From SAT2750 sp964476375 (GTDB taxonomy: Bacteria > Planctomycetota > Planctomycetia > Pirellulales > Pirellulaceae): a stretch of DNA of 28,188 nucleotides. This document shows, in pieces, positions 7,618 to 14,690 of the stretch. The first letter of the stretch is position 1. Each line of letters begins with the position of its first letter. Under the pieces are notes generated by a model that saw only the letters and a list, made by a program, of their open reading frames with translations, ran no database searches and was not told the DNA's origin. Location of the stretch: the NCBI GenBank assembly GCA_964476375.1, contig CAYYZW010000316.1, positions 1 through 28,188 on the forward strand, in the 5' to 3' direction. The position numbers were made by a program, and so were the translations under genes.

Positions 7618-7803
7618 CTACCAGCTTGCTTTGCGAACACCGGGAATCATTCCCTGGTTGGCCAAATTGCGGAAACAGATCCGGCAGATACCAAACTTGC
7701 GATAAACGGCACGGGGCCGTCCACACAGCTGGCAGCGTCGTTCTTGCCGGCTTGAATACTTCGGTTCTCGTTTTGCTTTCGCTATTTTTGATTTACTGGC
7801 CAC
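7618..7803 (-). CDS. rpsN: 30S ribosomal protein S14, zinc-binding type
   Basis: S14 is in the 30S head. This 61 aa form is the short zinc-binding (C+) type, also called rpsZ. Cys24, Cys27, Cys40 and Cys43 form the Zn ribbon in RRCQLCGRPRAVYRKFGICRICFRNLA, and the product ends GMIPGVRKASW. The start is GTG (7801-7803), with AAGGA about 6-7 bases upstream. It ends with TAG. It is 34 bp after rplE, the standard position. Confidence 0.97.
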   Translation of the reverse strand: MASKSKIAKAKREPKYSSRQERRCQLCGRPRAVYRKFGICRICFRNLANQGMIPGVRKASW

Positions 7804-7837
7804 GTCGTTTCCTTGTCATGATTGATCGTTCCACCCC

Positions 7838-8464
7838 TCAGGTGGTATCTTCTGCTTGCTCTTCTGCCTGCTCTTCTGCCTGCTCTTCTGCCTGCTCTTC
7901 TGCCTGCTCTTCTGCTTCCTCTTCACGATGAAATGGCATGCCAAAAAGCTCCAGCATTTGAAGCCCTTCTTCGTTCGTGCTGGCCGATGTTACCAGCGCG
8001 ATGTTCATTCCCTGAGTGACGGTGTATTTGTCCGGGTTGAGTTCCGGAAAGACCAGCTGCTCGGTCAACCCGAGGCTGTAGTTTCCATTCCCATCAAACG
8101 CGGTTCTGCTTAAACCACGAAAGTCTCGCACCCGCGGCAGGACCAGCGAGATAAGCCGGTCAAGGAACTCGTACATTCGAGCTCCTCGCAACGTCACCTT
8201 GCATCCAATGGGCATGCCTTCACGGAGTTTGAATCCGGCCACGGATTTACGGGCAAGCGTGATAATCGGTTTCTGCCCCGTTATTTCCGTCATCGCCTCG
8301 ACTGCCATCTCCAGGTGTTTTTTTTCCTGTGTTGCCGAACCGACGCCCATGTTCACGACGATCTTTTCCAGTTTTGGCAACGAGAGCAGGTTGTCGCGCC
8401 CTAGTGCCGTACTGAGCGCCGGGCGGATCTCGTTGATGTATTGTTCTTGAAGTCGCGGGGCCAT
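7838..8464 (-). CDS. rplE: 50S ribosomal protein L5 with acidic repeat tail
   Basis: L5 binds 5S rRNA in the central protuberance and contacts S13 and the P-site tRNA region. The first ~180 residues are a normal L5 (MAPRLQEQYINEIRPALS..., LPKLEKIVVNMGVGSA, KKHLEMAVEAMTEITGQKP, AGFKLREGMPIGCKVTLRG, RDFRGLSRTAFDGNGNYSLG, GMNIALVTSASTNEEGLQML). The last 28 residues are an added acidic tail: five AEEQ units, then AEDTT, encoded by a nearly perfect 12-bp tandem repeat. The total of 208 aa exceeds the usual ~180. The start context is CAAACC-ATG. It lies 32 bp after rplX. Confidence 0.97.
   Translation of the reverse strand: MAPRLQEQYINEIRPALSTALGRDNLLSLPKLEKIVVNMGVGSATQEKKHLEMAVEAMTEITGQKPIITLARKSVAGFKLREGMPIGCKVTLRGARMYEFLDRLISLVLPRVRDFRGLSRTAFDGNGNYSLGLTEQLVFPELNPDKYTVTQGMNIALVTSASTNEEGLQMLELFGMPFHREEEAEEQAEEQAEEQAEEQAEEQAEDTT
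7841..7924 (-). repeat. 12-bp tandem repeat encoding AEEQ in rplE
   Basis: The coding-strand unit GCAGAAGAGCAG is repeated about five times with almost no synonymous variation and degenerate edges. It translates as (AEEQ)n and forms the acidic C-terminus of L5. The near identity points to recent replication slippage, so copy number is likely to vary between strains. Confidence 0.85.
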
Positions 8465-8496
8465 GGTTTGGACCTATGAATAACTGAACTGCAGGA

Positions 8497-8850
8497 CTAT
8501 TCCTCTGCCGCTGGCGCCGTCAGGCTGGCTGACTTGACCAGTCCCAGCGAGACGCTGCATTTCTTACAAAACCGTTCCTTGTCACCACGATCGGTAAACC
8601 GGTAGCCAAGCCGTGTTGGCTGGGAACATTCACTACAAATAATCTGTACGTTGGAGACGTCGATCGGCATCTCTTTTTCCAGCCGACCACCCTGGGGGTT
8701 CCGTTGGCTGCGGCGAACGTGCTTGAAGACCTTGTTAACACCCTCGACAAGCACCTTGCCTGCCTGGTGGTTCACTTCCAGTACAACACCGCGGACCCCG
8801 GCTGATTCGCCGGTGATCACCTCGACTGTATCGTTAACCTTGATTCGCAT
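8497..8850 (-). CDS. rplX: 50S ribosomal protein L24 with Cys4 motif
   Basis: L24 initiates 50S assembly and lies near the exit tunnel. The 117 aa product has the KOW motif at the N-terminus (VEVITGESAGVRGVVLEVNHQAGKVLVEGVN) and RSQRNPQGGRLEKEMPIDVSNV. The C-terminal part has Cys72-x2-Cys75 and Cys95-x2-Cys98, which could form a zinc ribbon, and the protein ends in APAAEE. Its ATG overlaps the rplN stop by one base (TAATG), which suggests translational coupling. It ends with TAG. Confidence 0.96.
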   Translation of the reverse strand: MRIKVNDTVEVITGESAGVRGVVLEVNHQAGKVLVEGVNKVFKHVRRSQRNPQGGRLEKEMPIDVSNVQIICSECSQPTRLGYRFTDRGDKERFCKKCSVSLGLVKSASLTAPAAEE

Positions 8851-9218
8851 TACACGACCTCACTTGCGAGGCTGACTATTCTCATGAAGCTGCGATCACG
8901 CAACTCCCTTGCGACAGCTCCAAAAATACGCGTGCCACGTGGGTTTTCATCTGCATCCAGAATCACACAGGCATTACTGTCGAATTTGACGTAACTTCCA
9001 TCGGTTCGCCGCGTGGGCTGTTTACAGCGGACAATCACAGCCCGGCAGACGGTTTTCTTCTTGATTTCACTTCCGGGGACAACGTGCTTTACGCTGCATA
9101 CGATAATATCTCCAAGACCGGCGAATCGCCGTCGACTGCCCCCCAGGACCTTGATGCAGGCGACTTCCCGGGCACCGGTATTATCAGCGACGTCAAGCCG
9201 CGTTTCTTGCTGGATCAT
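8850..9218 (-). CDS. rplN: 50S ribosomal protein L14
   Basis: L14 lies at the subunit interface and contacts h14 of 16S rRNA. It is one of the most conserved r-proteins. The 122 aa product MIQQETRLDVADNTGAREVACIKVLGG, with RGTRIFGAVARELRDRSFMRIVSLASEVV at the end, matches the family over its full normal length. Its ATG overlaps the rpsQ stop by one base, and its own stop overlaps the rplX start by one base. Confidence 0.98.
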   Translation of the reverse strand: MIQQETRLDVADNTGAREVACIKVLGGSRRRFAGLGDIIVCSVKHVVPGSEIKKKTVCRAVIVRCKQPTRRTDGSYVKFDSNACVILDADENPRGTRIFGAVARELRDRSFMRIVSLASEVV

Positions 9219-9691
9219 TATTCTACTTCTGCCTCACCCTGGTCCGGATCGGTTGTCTGCGTTTCCTCTTCCTCCGAAGGGGACTCCTCGACGGCTTCGC
9301 TGGAAGGCTCGGCCTGAAGAGACGGATCCTCCTGTTCGACATCCCCCTCTGCTGTCGGCTCACTTGACCCGGTGTCCGGTGTCCCAATCACTTCCTGCTC
9401 TGCCTCCGCTACCTCCCGGGCAGCCCGCAGGGCAGCGATATCCGTTTCACTGTTTTTCTTCACCACGCGGATCAGATCCCAGCGTTTCATCTTGCTTCGC
9501 GGCTGTGCTTCGATAATCTCCACCGTGTCGCCCATGACCGAGGCTTCCTCTTCATCATGGACGTGACAGATGCTTCGCTGGCGAATGTACTTCCCGTAGA
9601 CCGGATGCTTGACGAGCCGCGGGATTTCCACGCGACGCGTTTTCTGCATCTTGTCACTGATGACAACGCCGACGGCGACTTTCTTGGGCAT
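9218..9691 (-). CDS. rpsQ: 30S ribosomal protein S17 with long acidic tail
   Basis: S17 is a primary assembly protein at the lower body of the 30S. Residues 1-82 are a normal S17 OB fold (GVVISDKMQKTRRVEIPRLVKHPVYGKYI, then GDTVEIIEAQPRSKMKRWDLIRVVKK). Residues ~83-157 are an extra 75-residue Glu/Ser/Thr/Pro/Asp-rich acidic extension that almost doubles the protein. The reading frame is continuous and ends one base into rplN, so the tail is genuine coding sequence. The start context is CAAAACC-ATG, with AGG about 8-9 bases away. It lies 79 bp after rpmC. Confidence 0.96.
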   Translation of the reverse strand: MPKKVAVGVVISDKMQKTRRVEIPRLVKHPVYGKYIRQRSICHVHDEEEASVMGDTVEIIEAQPRSKMKRWDLIRVVKKNSETDIAALRAAREVAEAEQEVIGTPDTGSSEPTAEGDVEQEDPSLQAEPSSEAVEESPSEEEETQTTDPDQGEAEVE

Positions 9692-9770
9692 GGTTTTGAC
9701 CTGTTAGGTAATACTCGTTGTTTTCGTTTTCAAGGGCCCCACCTGTCTCACAGGAGGATTCCATGACGGG

Positions 9771-10022
9771 TCAGGATTCGGTATCTTCTTCCACCGCCGT
9801 AGCGGCTGCAGTCGGGGTCTCGCTGCTCGCTGCAGCAATTTCACGTGCCCTCTGTTCTGTCTTGATACGGGCCACCAGCCGGCGGTTACGGTGCAGTTCA
9901 CTCGGAGCATCAAGACGCTCCGTTTGTGACTGAATACGCAGCCGGAAGAGCTGGTCGACGGTTTCCCGCAGGGTTGCCTGCAGTTGCTCGTCACTCATTT
10001 CCCGTAGTTCTTTTGATTTCAT
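9771..10022 (-). CDS. rpmC: 50S ribosomal protein L29 with short acidic tail
   Basis: L29 is a two-helix protein at the exit tunnel rim, next to L23 where trigger factor and SRP dock. The 83 aa product has MKSKELREMSDEQLQATLRETVDQLFRLRIQSQTERLDAPSELHRNRRLVARIKTEQR, with the family's R-x-ARI-KTE pattern, and then ~20 extra residues (AAASSETPTAAATAVEEDTES). The usual length is ~60-70 aa. The start context is GGAAACC-ATG. It lies 34 bp after rplP. Confidence 0.95.
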   Translation of the reverse strand: MKSKELREMSDEQLQATLRETVDQLFRLRIQSQTERLDAPSELHRNRRLVARIKTEQRAREIAAASSETPTAAATAVEEDTES

Positions 10023-10056
10023 GGTTTCCGTTATCTATTCTGGATCCCTGTCGTCC

Positions 10057-10473
10057 CTAAATCACACGCCGCTTTACCAGCCGCACCGGAATGGGCATCT
10101 TGTGTGCCAGCCTGGCAAAACAGACTTTTGCTTGTTGCTCGGTCACTCCTCCCAGCTCGAAAAGGATGGTGCCGGGATGCACCGTGGCGACCCATGCTTC
10201 TGGTTCTCCTTTTCCTTTTCCCATCCGGGTTTCAAGCGGCGTTGAAGTGATCGAGCGGTGTGGGAAAACCCTCACGTACAGGCGACCTTCTCCTCGCACA
10301 TATTGCTGGGCTGCAATACGGCCAGATTCAATCGTCTGGGCGCGGATCCACCCCCCCTGCATCGCCTGCAGGCCATAATCTCCAAACACCACCGTATTCC
10401 CTCGAGTTGCATCTCCCTTGATGCGACCTCGCTGGGTCTTACGATGCTTGATCCGTTTCGGCATCAGTGCCAT
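10057..10473 (-). CDS. rplP: 50S ribosomal protein L16
   Basis: L16 lies near the A-site tRNA elbow and is needed for late 50S assembly. From MALMPKRIKHRKTQRGRIKG the product is 138 aa, the usual length, with GDYGLQAMQGGWIRAQTIESGRIAAQ, FPHRSITSTPLETRMGKGKGEPEAWVA and GTILFELGGV. I chose the ATG at 10471-10473 because AGAGGA lies about 9 bases upstream; the ATG at 10462-10464 (MPKRIKH) is the alternative. The frame is open further upstream, but that sequence is not L16-like. It overlaps the 3' end of rpsC by 35 bases. Confidence 0.95.
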   Translation of the reverse strand: MALMPKRIKHRKTQRGRIKGDATRGNTVVFGDYGLQAMQGGWIRAQTIESGRIAAQQYVRGEGRLYVRVFPHRSITSTPLETRMGKGKGEPEAWVATVHPGTILFELGGVTEQQAKVCFARLAHKMPIPVRLVKRRVI

Positions 10474-11125
10474 CGGTCTTTTCCTCTTCGTACATTCCCT
10501 GGTTAATCCACACCTGCACACCAATATGGCCCTGAGCGGTCCACCCCTCGGTGAACCCGTAGTCAATCTTGGCCCGCAAGGTGCTTAACGGGATGGAGCC
10601 TGAAATTTGTTTTTCCCGGCGAGCCATCTCGGAACCCCCGAGCCGGCCAGCCAGCTGGATCTTGATTCCCTTGGCCCCCGCATCCATGGTCTGCTCCATG
10701 GCACGTTTCATGGTGCGCCGGAAGCTTGATCGCTTGGAAAGCTGCTGGGCAATATCCTCGGCAACCAGCTGCGCCTGCAACTCCGGGCGGTCAATCTCCT
10801 CGATCTTGAGGTTGATTCGTCGCCCCACCAGGTGCTGTAGTTCTTCCTGGAGCAACTCCACTTCCTGCCCCTTCTTGCCAATGATCAGCCCTGGGCGAGC
10901 CACGTGGAGCACGACTCGAACCTCGTCTCGAGTTCGCTCGATCTCGATACGATCGATTCCTGCACTTCGATACTGGGTTTTCTGTGGGTGGTTCTTGATA
11001 AAGTCACGGATCTTCTTGTCTTCCAGCAGCAGTCCAGCAAATTCCTGCTTGGATGCATACCAGCGACTTTGCCATCCTCTCACCACCCCGGTGCGGAAGC
11101 CAATTGGATTAACTTTTTGACCCAT
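10439..11125 (-). CDS. rpsC: 30S ribosomal protein S3
   Basis: S3 sits at the mRNA entry channel of the 30S head and has helicase-associated residues. The 228 aa product starts MGQKVNPIGFRTGVVRGWQS, has the KH-domain GLIIGKKGQEVELLQEELQ and the C-terminal AGRLGGSEMARREKQISGSIPLSTLRAKIDYG and GVQVWINQG. It ends with an acidic MYEEEKTDGTDAETDQAS. The start is the ATG at 11123-11125 (context AACC-ATG, AGGA about 9 bases upstream); eight upstream in-frame codons are not S3-like. The tail is co-encoded with the start of rplP in another frame. Confidence 0.97.
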   Translation of the reverse strand: MGQKVNPIGFRTGVVRGWQSRWYASKQEFAGLLLEDKKIRDFIKNHPQKTQYRSAGIDRIEIERTRDEVRVVLHVARPGLIIGKKGQEVELLQEELQHLVGRRINLKIEEIDRPELQAQLVAEDIAQQLSKRSSFRRTMKRAMEQTMDAGAKGIKIQLAGRLGGSEMARREKQISGSIPLSTLRAKIDYGFTEGWTAQGHIGVQVWINQGMYEEEKTDGTDAETDQAS

Positions 11126-11135
11126 GGTTGTTTTC

Positions 11136-11507
11136 CTACGAGAGATCATTCATGTCTTCGAGAATCACGTGGATATGTGACATCCGCTTGCGAATCAGGA
11201 ATGCCATTCCTCGTGCTCGTGGTCGCATGCGTTTGAACATCGGTCCACCATCTACGCGCGCCTCGCTTACCACCAGGTCCGACAGGGACCGGCCGCGGCG
11301 CGTATCACGGTTCAGTGGGTGATCGGGATTCTGGGCATTGGCCACAGCACTCTCGATGACCTGGGACAACATCTTGGCTCCGCGATGAGGCTGGAAACGG
11401 AGGATATCCAGCGCCTCATCGGCAAGCTTACCACGCACCAGGTCGGCCAGGGGACGGACCTTGCGGGCGCTAATCCGGGCATAACGATGAGAAGCTCGAA
11501 ATGCCAT
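11136..11507 (-). CDS. rplV: 50S ribosomal protein L22
   Basis: L22 lines the exit tunnel with its beta-hairpin. The 123 aa product has MAFRASHRYARISARKVRPLADLVRGKLADEALDILRF near the start. The tunnel hairpin region lies between VSEARVDGGPMFKRMRPRARGMAF and the C-terminal HIHVILEDMNDLS. AAGGA lies ~10 bases before the ATG (11505-11507). It ends with TAG, 10 bp before rpsC. Confidence 0.97.
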   Translation of the reverse strand: MAFRASHRYARISARKVRPLADLVRGKLADEALDILRFQPHRGAKMLSQVIESAVANAQNPDHPLNRDTRRGRSLSDLVVSEARVDGGPMFKRMRPRARGMAFLIRKRMSHIHVILEDMNDLS

Positions 11508-11541
11508 AATGATGTTTCCTTATAATACCTGGTCGTTGTGC

Positions 11542-11811
11542 CTAGCGATTTCCCCGGCCACCGTGTCCACGGAATGTACGGGTGGGGGCAAATTCTCCAA
11601 GCTTGTGGCCGACCATGTCCTCGGTCACAAACACTTTTAAATGATGTCGTCCGTTGTGAACCATGAAAGTGAATCCGACAAATTCGGGGACAATCGTGCA
11701 GGCCCGAGCCCATGTTGTGATCGGTTCATTACTTCCGGACTCCTGTTGAAGCTCTACCTTGCGAAACAGCTTGTAGTCCACAAAGGGCCCTTTTTTCGAT
11801 GACCTGCTCAT
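11542..11811 (-). CDS. rpsS: 30S ribosomal protein S19
   Basis: S19 is in the 30S head near the A-site tRNA and partners with S13. The 89 aa product is a full-length S19: MSRSSKKGPFVDYKLFRKV, TWARACTIVPEFVGFTFMVHNGRHHLKVFVTEDMVGHKLGEFAPTRTFRGHG. AGGA is about 7 bases before the ATG (11809-11811). It ends with TAG. It lies 39 bp after rplB and 34 bp before rplV. Confidence 0.98.
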   Translation of the reverse strand: MSRSSKKGPFVDYKLFRKVELQQESGSNEPITTWARACTIVPEFVGFTFMVHNGRHHLKVFVTEDMVGHKLGEFAPTRTFRGHGGRGNR

Positions 11812-11850
11812 GTGTTATTCCTGTGCCTTGCTAGTGCCTGCCCTTGTGTT

Positions 11851-12708
11851 TTATTTCAGCCGAAGCTGTCCATAACGACGTGATCGCCGTCGCCTCACGA
11901 TAGCCTGATTGGAAGGTTTACGTCGTTTCCGGGTCGAGCCTCCCTTGGCTGGTTTTCCTGTCGGGCTGACCGGGTGGCGCCCTCCCTTGGTCCGCCCCTC
12001 TCCACCACCATGGGGATGGTCGACCGGGTTCATGGCGGTTCCCCGCACGTGGGGGCGACGGCCCATCCATCGCTTGCGTCCTGCCTTGCCAAGCCGGATT
12101 GCCATTTGTTCCGGGTTACTGACCTTGCCAATCGTGGCACGGCAGAGAGCGGGAACACGGCGGATTTCGCCACTGGGGAGGGAGATCTGTGCCCAGTCCG
12201 ATTCTCTCGCCATCAGCGTTGCGGAGGTTCCGGCACTACGGCACATTGCTCCACCTCGACCGGGGAGTAATTCCACGTTGTGGATGGTCGTCCCAAGCGG
12301 GATATTTTTCAGAGGCATGCAATTGCCCACTTCAGGAGGAGACTCCGGGCCGCTGATTACCTGGGCGTTGGCTTCCAGGCCATCCGGGGCAAGGATGTAC
12401 CTCTTCTCGCCGTCGACATAATGCAACAGGGCGATCCGGGCCGTGCGGTTTGGATCGTACTGGATCGAAGCGACCTTGGCAGGGATGCCATCCTTGTCGC
12501 GGCGGAAATCCACCAGCCGGTAACGTTGCTTGTGACCTCCCCCACGATGGCGGGCCGTGATCTTGCCATGGTGGTTCCGGCCCCCTTTCTTGGGTTTTGG
12601 ACGAAGCAAGCTCTTTTCCGGCTTGGCGCCTGGCGTTAATTCGGCGTAATCGCTTACCGATGCGTCACGACGACCGGGCGATGTCGGTTTGTAATAACGA
12701 ATTCCCAT
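11851..12708 (-). CDS. rplB: 50S ribosomal protein L2
   Basis: L2 is needed for subunit association and peptidyl-transferase activity. The 285 aa product has MGIRYYKPTSPGRRDASVSDY, the HRGGGHKQRYRLVDFRRDK segment, GNCMPLKNIPLGTTIHNVEL and VRGTAMNPVDHPHGGGEGRTKGGRHPVSPTG. The last segment includes the conserved His corresponding to H229 of E. coli. AGGA lies shortly before the ATG (12706-12708). The length is normal (~275) and there is no acidic tail. Confidence 0.98.
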   Translation of the reverse strand: MGIRYYKPTSPGRRDASVSDYAELTPGAKPEKSLLRPKPKKGGRNHHGKITARHRGGGHKQRYRLVDFRRDKDGIPAKVASIQYDPNRTARIALLHYVDGEKRYILAPDGLEANAQVISGPESPPEVGNCMPLKNIPLGTTIHNVELLPGRGGAMCRSAGTSATLMARESDWAQISLPSGEIRRVPALCRATIGKVSNPEQMAIRLGKAGRKRWMGRRPHVRGTAMNPVDHPHGGGEGRTKGGRHPVSPTGKPAKGGSTRKRRKPSNQAIVRRRRSRRYGQLRLK

Positions 12709-12740
12709 GTCCTGGTTCCTACCGTGATCCCTTACCGGGT

Positions 12741-13073
12741 CTAGAAGAAATCGATCCGAAACTCTGGCTTGAGCGTCACGATCGCTTTTTTCCAGCTTTT
12801 TGTTTGTCCCTGTTTGAAACGATGCCGACGTTGCTTGCCTGGACGCTTCTGGATTCGCACCTTTTCGACTTCGACTTCGAAAAGATCTTCCACGGCCGAG
12901 CGGATCTGTGTCTTGTCCGCCAGCATGTTGACTTCAAAGGAGTACTGGTTGTGGTCGGTGCTCTGCTGCATCCCCTTCTCGGTAACCAGAGGGCGCAAGA
13001 TGATCTGGTGCGGCTCCAGCTGAAGCGATGTTTTCGTTGCCGGGTTTCGGCTGCGAGCCTTCACATGACCCAT
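12741..13073 (-). CDS. rplW: 50S ribosomal protein L23
   Basis: L23 is the main docking site for trigger factor and SRP at the tunnel exit. From MGHVKARSRNPATKTSLQLE the product is 110 aa. It contains the core LEPHQIILRPLVTEKGMQQS, YSFEVNMLADKTQIRSAVEDLFEVEVEKVR and the loop QKRPGKQRRHRFKQGQTKSWKKAIVTL. I chose the ATG at 13071-13073 (context GCAACC-ATG); the frame is open for 29 codons upstream, but that sequence overlaps rplD and is not L23-like. The N-terminal ~18 residues are basic and longer than usual. It ends with TAG. Confidence 0.95.
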   Translation of the reverse strand: MGHVKARSRNPATKTSLQLEPHQIILRPLVTEKGMQQSTDHNQYSFEVNMLADKTQIRSAVEDLFEVEVEKVRIQKRPGKQRRHRFKQGQTKSWKKAIVTLKPEFRIDFF

Positions 13074-13089
13074 GGTTGCGTTTCTTTCT

Positions 13090-13740
13090 CTATGTTTGTG
13101 ACTTGTTTTGGTCGCCCTGTGCTCGCTCCCGGATGGCATCCAGCGCCGCACGCGTGACAAGCAGTTGCCTGGGTTTCAGTACATTCAGGGCATTCAGGCC
13201 GGAGACTTCCGAAACGGTAACCCGGTTGATGTTGCGAGCACTCAGGTAGACGTTGCTGTCATGTTCGGCAGTCGCAACATGGGTACTAACATCCGCCAGT
13301 CCCAGCGCCGCCAGGATGCTTGCCATTTCCTTGGTTTGGGGTACCTCGAAGGAGAGGTCATCGATGATCACAATTTGCTCGTCGATGATCTTGGAGGCGA
13401 TGGCCATCCGGGTGGCCGCCTTGATTGCCTTGCGAGGGAGCCGGTGACCAAAATTACGTGGTCGTTTGGCAAAAATATGCCCACCCCCACGGCGAATACC
13501 AGAACGACGGGAACCGGCACGGGCATTCCCCGTTCCCTTTTGGCGATACAGCTTGCGGGTTGTTCCGGCCACTTCGGCACGTGACTTGGACTTTGCAGAT
13601 CCCTGGCGTGCATTTGCCTGGTACATGACCACTGCATCATGCAACAACTGCTTGTTGATGCGTGGAGCAAGCTCAGCAGGGTCAATATCGTACGTGCCGA
13701 CCTCTGCACCACTGCGATCAAATACTTTTATTTTTGCCAT
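13090..13740 (-). CDS. rplD: 50S ribosomal protein L4
   Basis: L4 lines the exit tunnel with its loop; in E. coli it also represses the S10 operon. The 216 aa product begins MAKIKVFDRSGAEVGTYDIDPAEL. It has the tunnel-loop signature GTTRKLYRQKGTGNARAGSRRSGIRRGGGHIFAKRPRNFGHRLPRKAIKAA and the C-terminal half IIDDLSFEVPQTKEMASIL. The SD is strong: AGGAGGG, 7 bases before the ATG (13738-13740). That SD is itself one arm of a perfect inverted repeat. It ends with TAG. Confidence 0.97.
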   Translation of the reverse strand: MAKIKVFDRSGAEVGTYDIDPAELAPRINKQLLHDAVVMYQANARQGSAKSKSRAEVAGTTRKLYRQKGTGNARAGSRRSGIRRGGGHIFAKRPRNFGHRLPRKAIKAATRMAIASKIIDEQIVIIDDLSFEVPQTKEMASILAALGLADVSTHVATAEHDSNVYLSARNINRVTVSEVSGLNALNVLKPRQLLVTRAALDAIRERAQGDQNKSQT

Positions 13741-13746
13741 GGTTTT

Positions 13747-13767
13747 GCCCTCCTGGAGGGCCTTTTT
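13747..13767. promoter_or_regulatory. Inverted repeat over the rplD SD; terminator-like on the plus strand
   Basis: GCCCTCCTGGAGGGC (13747-13761) is a near-perfect 15-base palindrome. On the minus strand the 3' arm is the AGGAGGG SD of rplD, so pairing would hide the ribosome-binding site. On the plus strand the same stem is followed by CTTTTTG, a classical Rho-independent terminator layout. I see no plus-strand gene, so that orientation would act only on antisense transcripts. Both roles are inferred from sequence. Confidence 0.5.
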
Positions 13768-13814
13768 GATTTACACGGACTGTCGACTTTGCGGCAGTGT
13801 TTCTCTTGACCGCC

Positions 13815-14534
13815 TTACAGCTTGTTGGTTTCCTGAACGACCACGAACCCTCCATTGGGACCAGGGATTGCCCCCCGAACCATGATCAGGTTGTTTTCCT
13901 CGTCAACGCTCACGACTTTCAGGTTCCGGATGGTGACCTGCTTGTTCCCATACTGGCCGGCCATGCGGCGGCCCTTGAAAAGACGGCTGGGACTGGCACT
14001 CATGCCAGTACCCCCTGCATGGCGGTGAACTTTCTTGACACCATGCGTGGCTCGCTGGCCGGAAAAATTGTGCCTTTTCATGACACCGGAGAAGCCACGG
14101 CCCTTGCTCGTGGCGGTCACATCGACCGCGGCGATCTCGGCCAGGTTGGCCACCGTCACCTGCTGGCCAATCTCGTAACTCTCGGTACTGCCTCGCAACT
14201 CCCGAACAAACTGCTGGGGTTCGCATTCAGCCCTGGGAAGAACCTCCACGCCGGCATCCTGTCTCCGACGGGTTCGTTTGCTGTTGAGCTTGCTGCTGAC
14301 ATGACCACGTTCACTGCGCCGCGCTTGGCTGCTTCGCGTGCGGGAACGGCCATCCTGGGGACGCTTCTTGTCCAGGAAACCAAGCTGGACTGCCTGGTAG
14401 CCGTCAGATTCGTTGTTGCGAATCTGCAGGACGTTACAGGGGCCTGCTTCAATGACGGTCACCGGTATTGCCTTACCGGCGTCGTCAAAAATCTGTGTCA
14501 TCCCGACCTTGCGGCCGAGTATCCCAATCGTCAT
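13815..14534 (-). CDS. rplC: 50S ribosomal protein L3
   Basis: L3 reaches the peptidyl-transferase centre with its long loop. From MTIGILGRKVGMTQIFDDAG the product is 239 aa. It has KGRGFSGVMKRHNFSGQRATHGVKKVHRHAGGTGMSASPSRLFKGRRMAGQYGN, the PTC-proximal loop, and ends ENNLIMVRGAIPGPNGGFVVV. A charged, basic insertion (residues ~60-100, RSRTRSSQARRSERG...) makes it longer than the E. coli protein (209 aa). The start is the ATG at 14532-14534, with AAGGA upstream; 16 further open codons upstream are not L3-like. It lies 156 bp after rpsJ and 74 bp before rplD. Confidence 0.96.
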   Translation of the reverse strand: MTIGILGRKVGMTQIFDDAGKAIPVTVIEAGPCNVLQIRNNESDGYQAVQLGFLDKKRPQDGRSRTRSSQARRSERGHVSSKLNSKRTRRRQDAGVEVLPRAECEPQQFVRELRGSTESYEIGQQVTVANLAEIAAVDVTATSKGRGFSGVMKRHNFSGQRATHGVKKVHRHAGGTGMSASPSRLFKGRRMAGQYGNKQVTIRNLKVVSVDEENNLIMVRGAIPGPNGGFVVVQETNKL

Positions 14535-14690
14535 CGTCCTGTCCTTGTAGTCGCTTGCTCGCGGGAACCTGGATTCGCCCAAGTCAATGGCCGTTTCCCA
14601 TTACCCACGCAGCTTCCAGATCATGTTTTCATGTTCGGCTTAATTGAGCCAAATCTCATAGGATGGTGGATTCCGTGTTCCAGTGAATAT

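Noticed and set aside
10474..10566. N-terminal extension of the L16 frame upstream of MALMPKR
   Set aside because: The 31 extra codons lie inside rpsC and do not resemble L16; an SD supports the internal ATG at 10473.
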